Source of the DNA: Clostridia bacterium
Lineage (GTDB): Bacteria; Bacillota; Clostridia; TANB77; CAG-508
DNA: 64,000 bases
Direction of reading: 5' to 3'
Assembly (NCBI GenBank): GCA_900770415.1
Contig: CAAGKN010000026.1
Coordinates: forward strand, 124,001-188,000
The notes under the pieces were generated by a model, which made no database searches, was not told where the DNA came from, and worked only from the letters and a program-made list of their open reading frames with translations. Shown piece by piece: positions 62,398 through 64,000 of the stretch. Each line of letters starts with the position of its first letter. Within the stretch, counting starts at the first letter, position 1. A program made the position numbers and the translations under genes.

Positions 62398-63955
62398 TCA
62401 TAATTTTATTTCTCTTTGTGTTAATTTGTTAGCAAAGTATCTATCATGTGATACAAATAATATTGTGCCTTTGTATTCTTGTAAAGCCTGTTCCAAAGTT
62501 TCTCTTGAACTTATGTCTAGATGATTTGTAGGTTCATCCAATATTAAAAAATTTGTATCTTTTATTACAAGTTTTGCAAGCAATAATCTTACTCTTTCTC
62601 CTCCAGATAACTCTTCTAATCTTTTAAACACATTGTTTCCAAAGAACATATATTTAGCTAAAAATGTTCTTATTTCTGTTTGGCTTTTATTATATTCTTT
62701 TGAAAAGAAGTCAAATATTGTTTCTTTTTCATTTTCAAATTTTATTTCTTGTGGTATATAACCTATTTTTACAGAAGGGCTTAGCTTTATTTCTCCCTGA
62801 TATTCTAAGTCTTTACCTAAAATAATTTTAATTAAAGTTGATTTTCCGTGAGCCATTTTCGCCTGTTATTCTGACCTTTTCGCCAAAGTAGACTTCCATA
62901 TTAAATTTATTAAATACTACTTTTTCTCCATATTTTTTGTTTAAATTTTTGATAATTAATACATCTTTTCCAGAACGAGAAGACATATTAATATTAATTG
63001 GCAATTTCTTCTTTTCTACACTTACTTTATCTAACACTTCCAATTTTTCAAGTCTTTTTTCTATGCATTTTGCTCTTTTGAAAAATGATTCATTTTGTTC
63101 AAGTTCTCCAAAACTTCTTAATTTTTTAATTGACTCTTTCATTTTTTCTATTTGCTTTTGTTGATTTTTATACTTCTCAAACTCAGCCAAAGTTCTTCTC
63201 TCGTCTTCTTTTACAAAGTATGAATAATTACCGAAATATACTATAGTTTTTCCTTTTTCTAATAGTATTATTTTATTTACCACTTTATCTAAAAAATATC
63301 TATCATGCGAGATTAAAACAACCGTACCTTTGTATGAATTTAAGAATTTTTCTAGCCATTCTAATGTTTCTATATCTAAATGATTTGTGGGTTCATCTAA
63401 TAACAAAACATCTGGATTTTTTAGCAATATTGTTGCTAAATTCACTATGGTTTTTTCTCCACCACTTAAAGTATTGTATTTTTTATTTAAAAATTCTGTT
63501 TTGAATTTAAATCCAGAACATATCTTTTTAAACTTTTCTTCTAGCTCATAGCCTCCTAAAGTTATATATTCTTCTTGAAGTCTGCCATATCTTTTTATTA
63601 GATTTTCTATATTCTGATTTTTGTCTAACATTAAAACTTCTAATTCTTTTAATCTTTTTTCCATATCAAAATATTTTTTGAAACTTCTTTTTAAATATTC
63701 CTCGACTACTATACTGTCATTTTCACTAGGATACACTTGTTTTAAATGCCCAATTTCTGCTTCTTTTCTTATATTAACTTTTCCTGAATCTGCTTTTTCC
63801 TCTCCACTTATTATTTTTAAAATTGTGGATTTTCCAGATCCATTATCTCCAATTAAAGCTATTTTTTCTCCTGTTTTTATTTCAAAACTAACTCCGTCTA
63901 AAACATTTTTTAATCCGTAGTTTTTCTTTATATTATTTAATTCTATTTCTATCAT
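62398..63955 (-). CDS. ABC-F family ATPase; one +1 shift at CGG
   Basis: With CGGA at codon 370 read as Gly the gene encodes 518 residues and two ABC domains. Domain 1 has LIGDNGSGKSTILK, LSGGEKTIVNLA and LLLDEPTNHLD. Domain 2 has RITGENGSGKSTLIKIILG across the shift, then LSGGERVRLLLA and LILDEPTNHLD. The linker is basic and coiled (QKQIEKMKESIKKLRSFGE). It probably acts on the ribosome. The C-terminus is shorter than usual, stopping soon after the second H-loop (FVSHDRYFANKLTQ). It precedes the methyltransferase gene. Confidence 0.88.
62846..62848 (-). other. CGG +1 frameshift site (ABC-F second Walker A, codon 370)
   Basis: TCA-CGGA-AAA: Gly gives GENGSGKST; unshifted reading stops within about six codons. 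Confidence 0.88.
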
Positions 63956-64000
63956 TTTTATATCTCCTTATCCTATTTTTTTAAGTATAACGAGATATAT

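Noticed and set aside
906..63955. Sequencing or assembly errors as the source of the fifteen frameshifts
   Set aside because: Errors should occur in all three codon phases and at other motifs. All fifteen place CGG in frame at a conserved Gly, and many CGG triplets in other phases are clean. Raw reads would still be the decisive check.
1..64000. Stop-codon reassignment as the code change
   Set aside because: All three stops end recognisable genes at the expected positions (for example TAA in mreB, TAG in the recoded peptidase, TGA in radC), so the anomaly is confined to CGG.

Overview
The window is about 64 kb of a very AT-rich Gram-positive chromosome, most likely an uncultured gut-type Clostridia. 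The signs are a rplI-dnaB pair, CotF-like coat proteins, sortase, AddB, MecA, the MreB/MreC pair, IspG/IspH and a CIRCE-controlled hsp20. Most genes lie on the minus strand. No tRNA, rRNA, CRISPR array or complete transposon was seen.

The main observation is a pervasive +1 frameshift tied to one codon. Nine genes on the minus strand look broken, yet each break has the same form: an in-frame CGG codon where four bases (CGGN) must be read as one glycine to restore the conserved protein. I find fifteen sites: four in an M15-like cell-wall peptidase, five across a complete nitrate/sulfonate/thiamine-type ABC transporter, two in pcrA, and one each in coaE, mreC, an HD-domain gene and an ABC-F gene. 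Reading all genes by hand, every in-frame CGG in a recognisable gene is such a site. Several dozen out-of-frame CGG triplets carry no indel, and CGT, CGC and CGA still encode arginine. The only in-frame CGGs without an obvious shift are three codons in two short, unrecognised ORFs of unusual composition (29239-29523 and 51452-51643). The simplest reading is that CGG has no normal decoder in this organism and is read as a quadruplet, or triggers a +1 slip, giving Gly.

Layout. 1-1.6 kb: dnaB (partial), rplI and the frameshifted peptidase. 1.7-9.8 kb: an accessory island with a three-gene overlapping operon around a PolC-like protein that has lost two of three catalytic aspartates, a duplicated gene fragment, four back-to-back hairpins, a GIY-YIG protein, a WYL regulator and a DnaJ-like protein without a J domain. 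10-28.4 kb: housekeeping genes (galM, sortase, ispH, tdk, ispG, purD, uracil-DNA glycosylase, a CoaE-PgeF fusion, coaD, addB, ogg, rubredoxin, a hydroxyacid dehydrogenase, a lipase-like hydrolase). 28.5-32.3 kb: toxin-antitoxin pair and the frameshifted ABC transporter. 32.4-37 kb: a compact RiPP locus with a Gly/Cys-rich precursor, one fused RRE-SagB-YcaO enzyme, an Lsa-type ABC-F protein and a divergent XRE regulator. 37.4-52.8 kb: purE, purC, purB, mreC/mreB/radC, mecA, an M23 peptidase, coat proteins, pcrA, a low-molecular-weight phosphatase, pyrimidine-nucleoside phosphorylase and rnhB. 53-64 kb: htrA, a TetR locus with a truncated exporter, an HD protein, recN, hsp20, and an ABC-F gene followed by a methyltransferase behind an attenuator-like leader.

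Small palindromic repeats with AAATTGTAATTTGT-type ends recur between genes and look like a MITE-like family.
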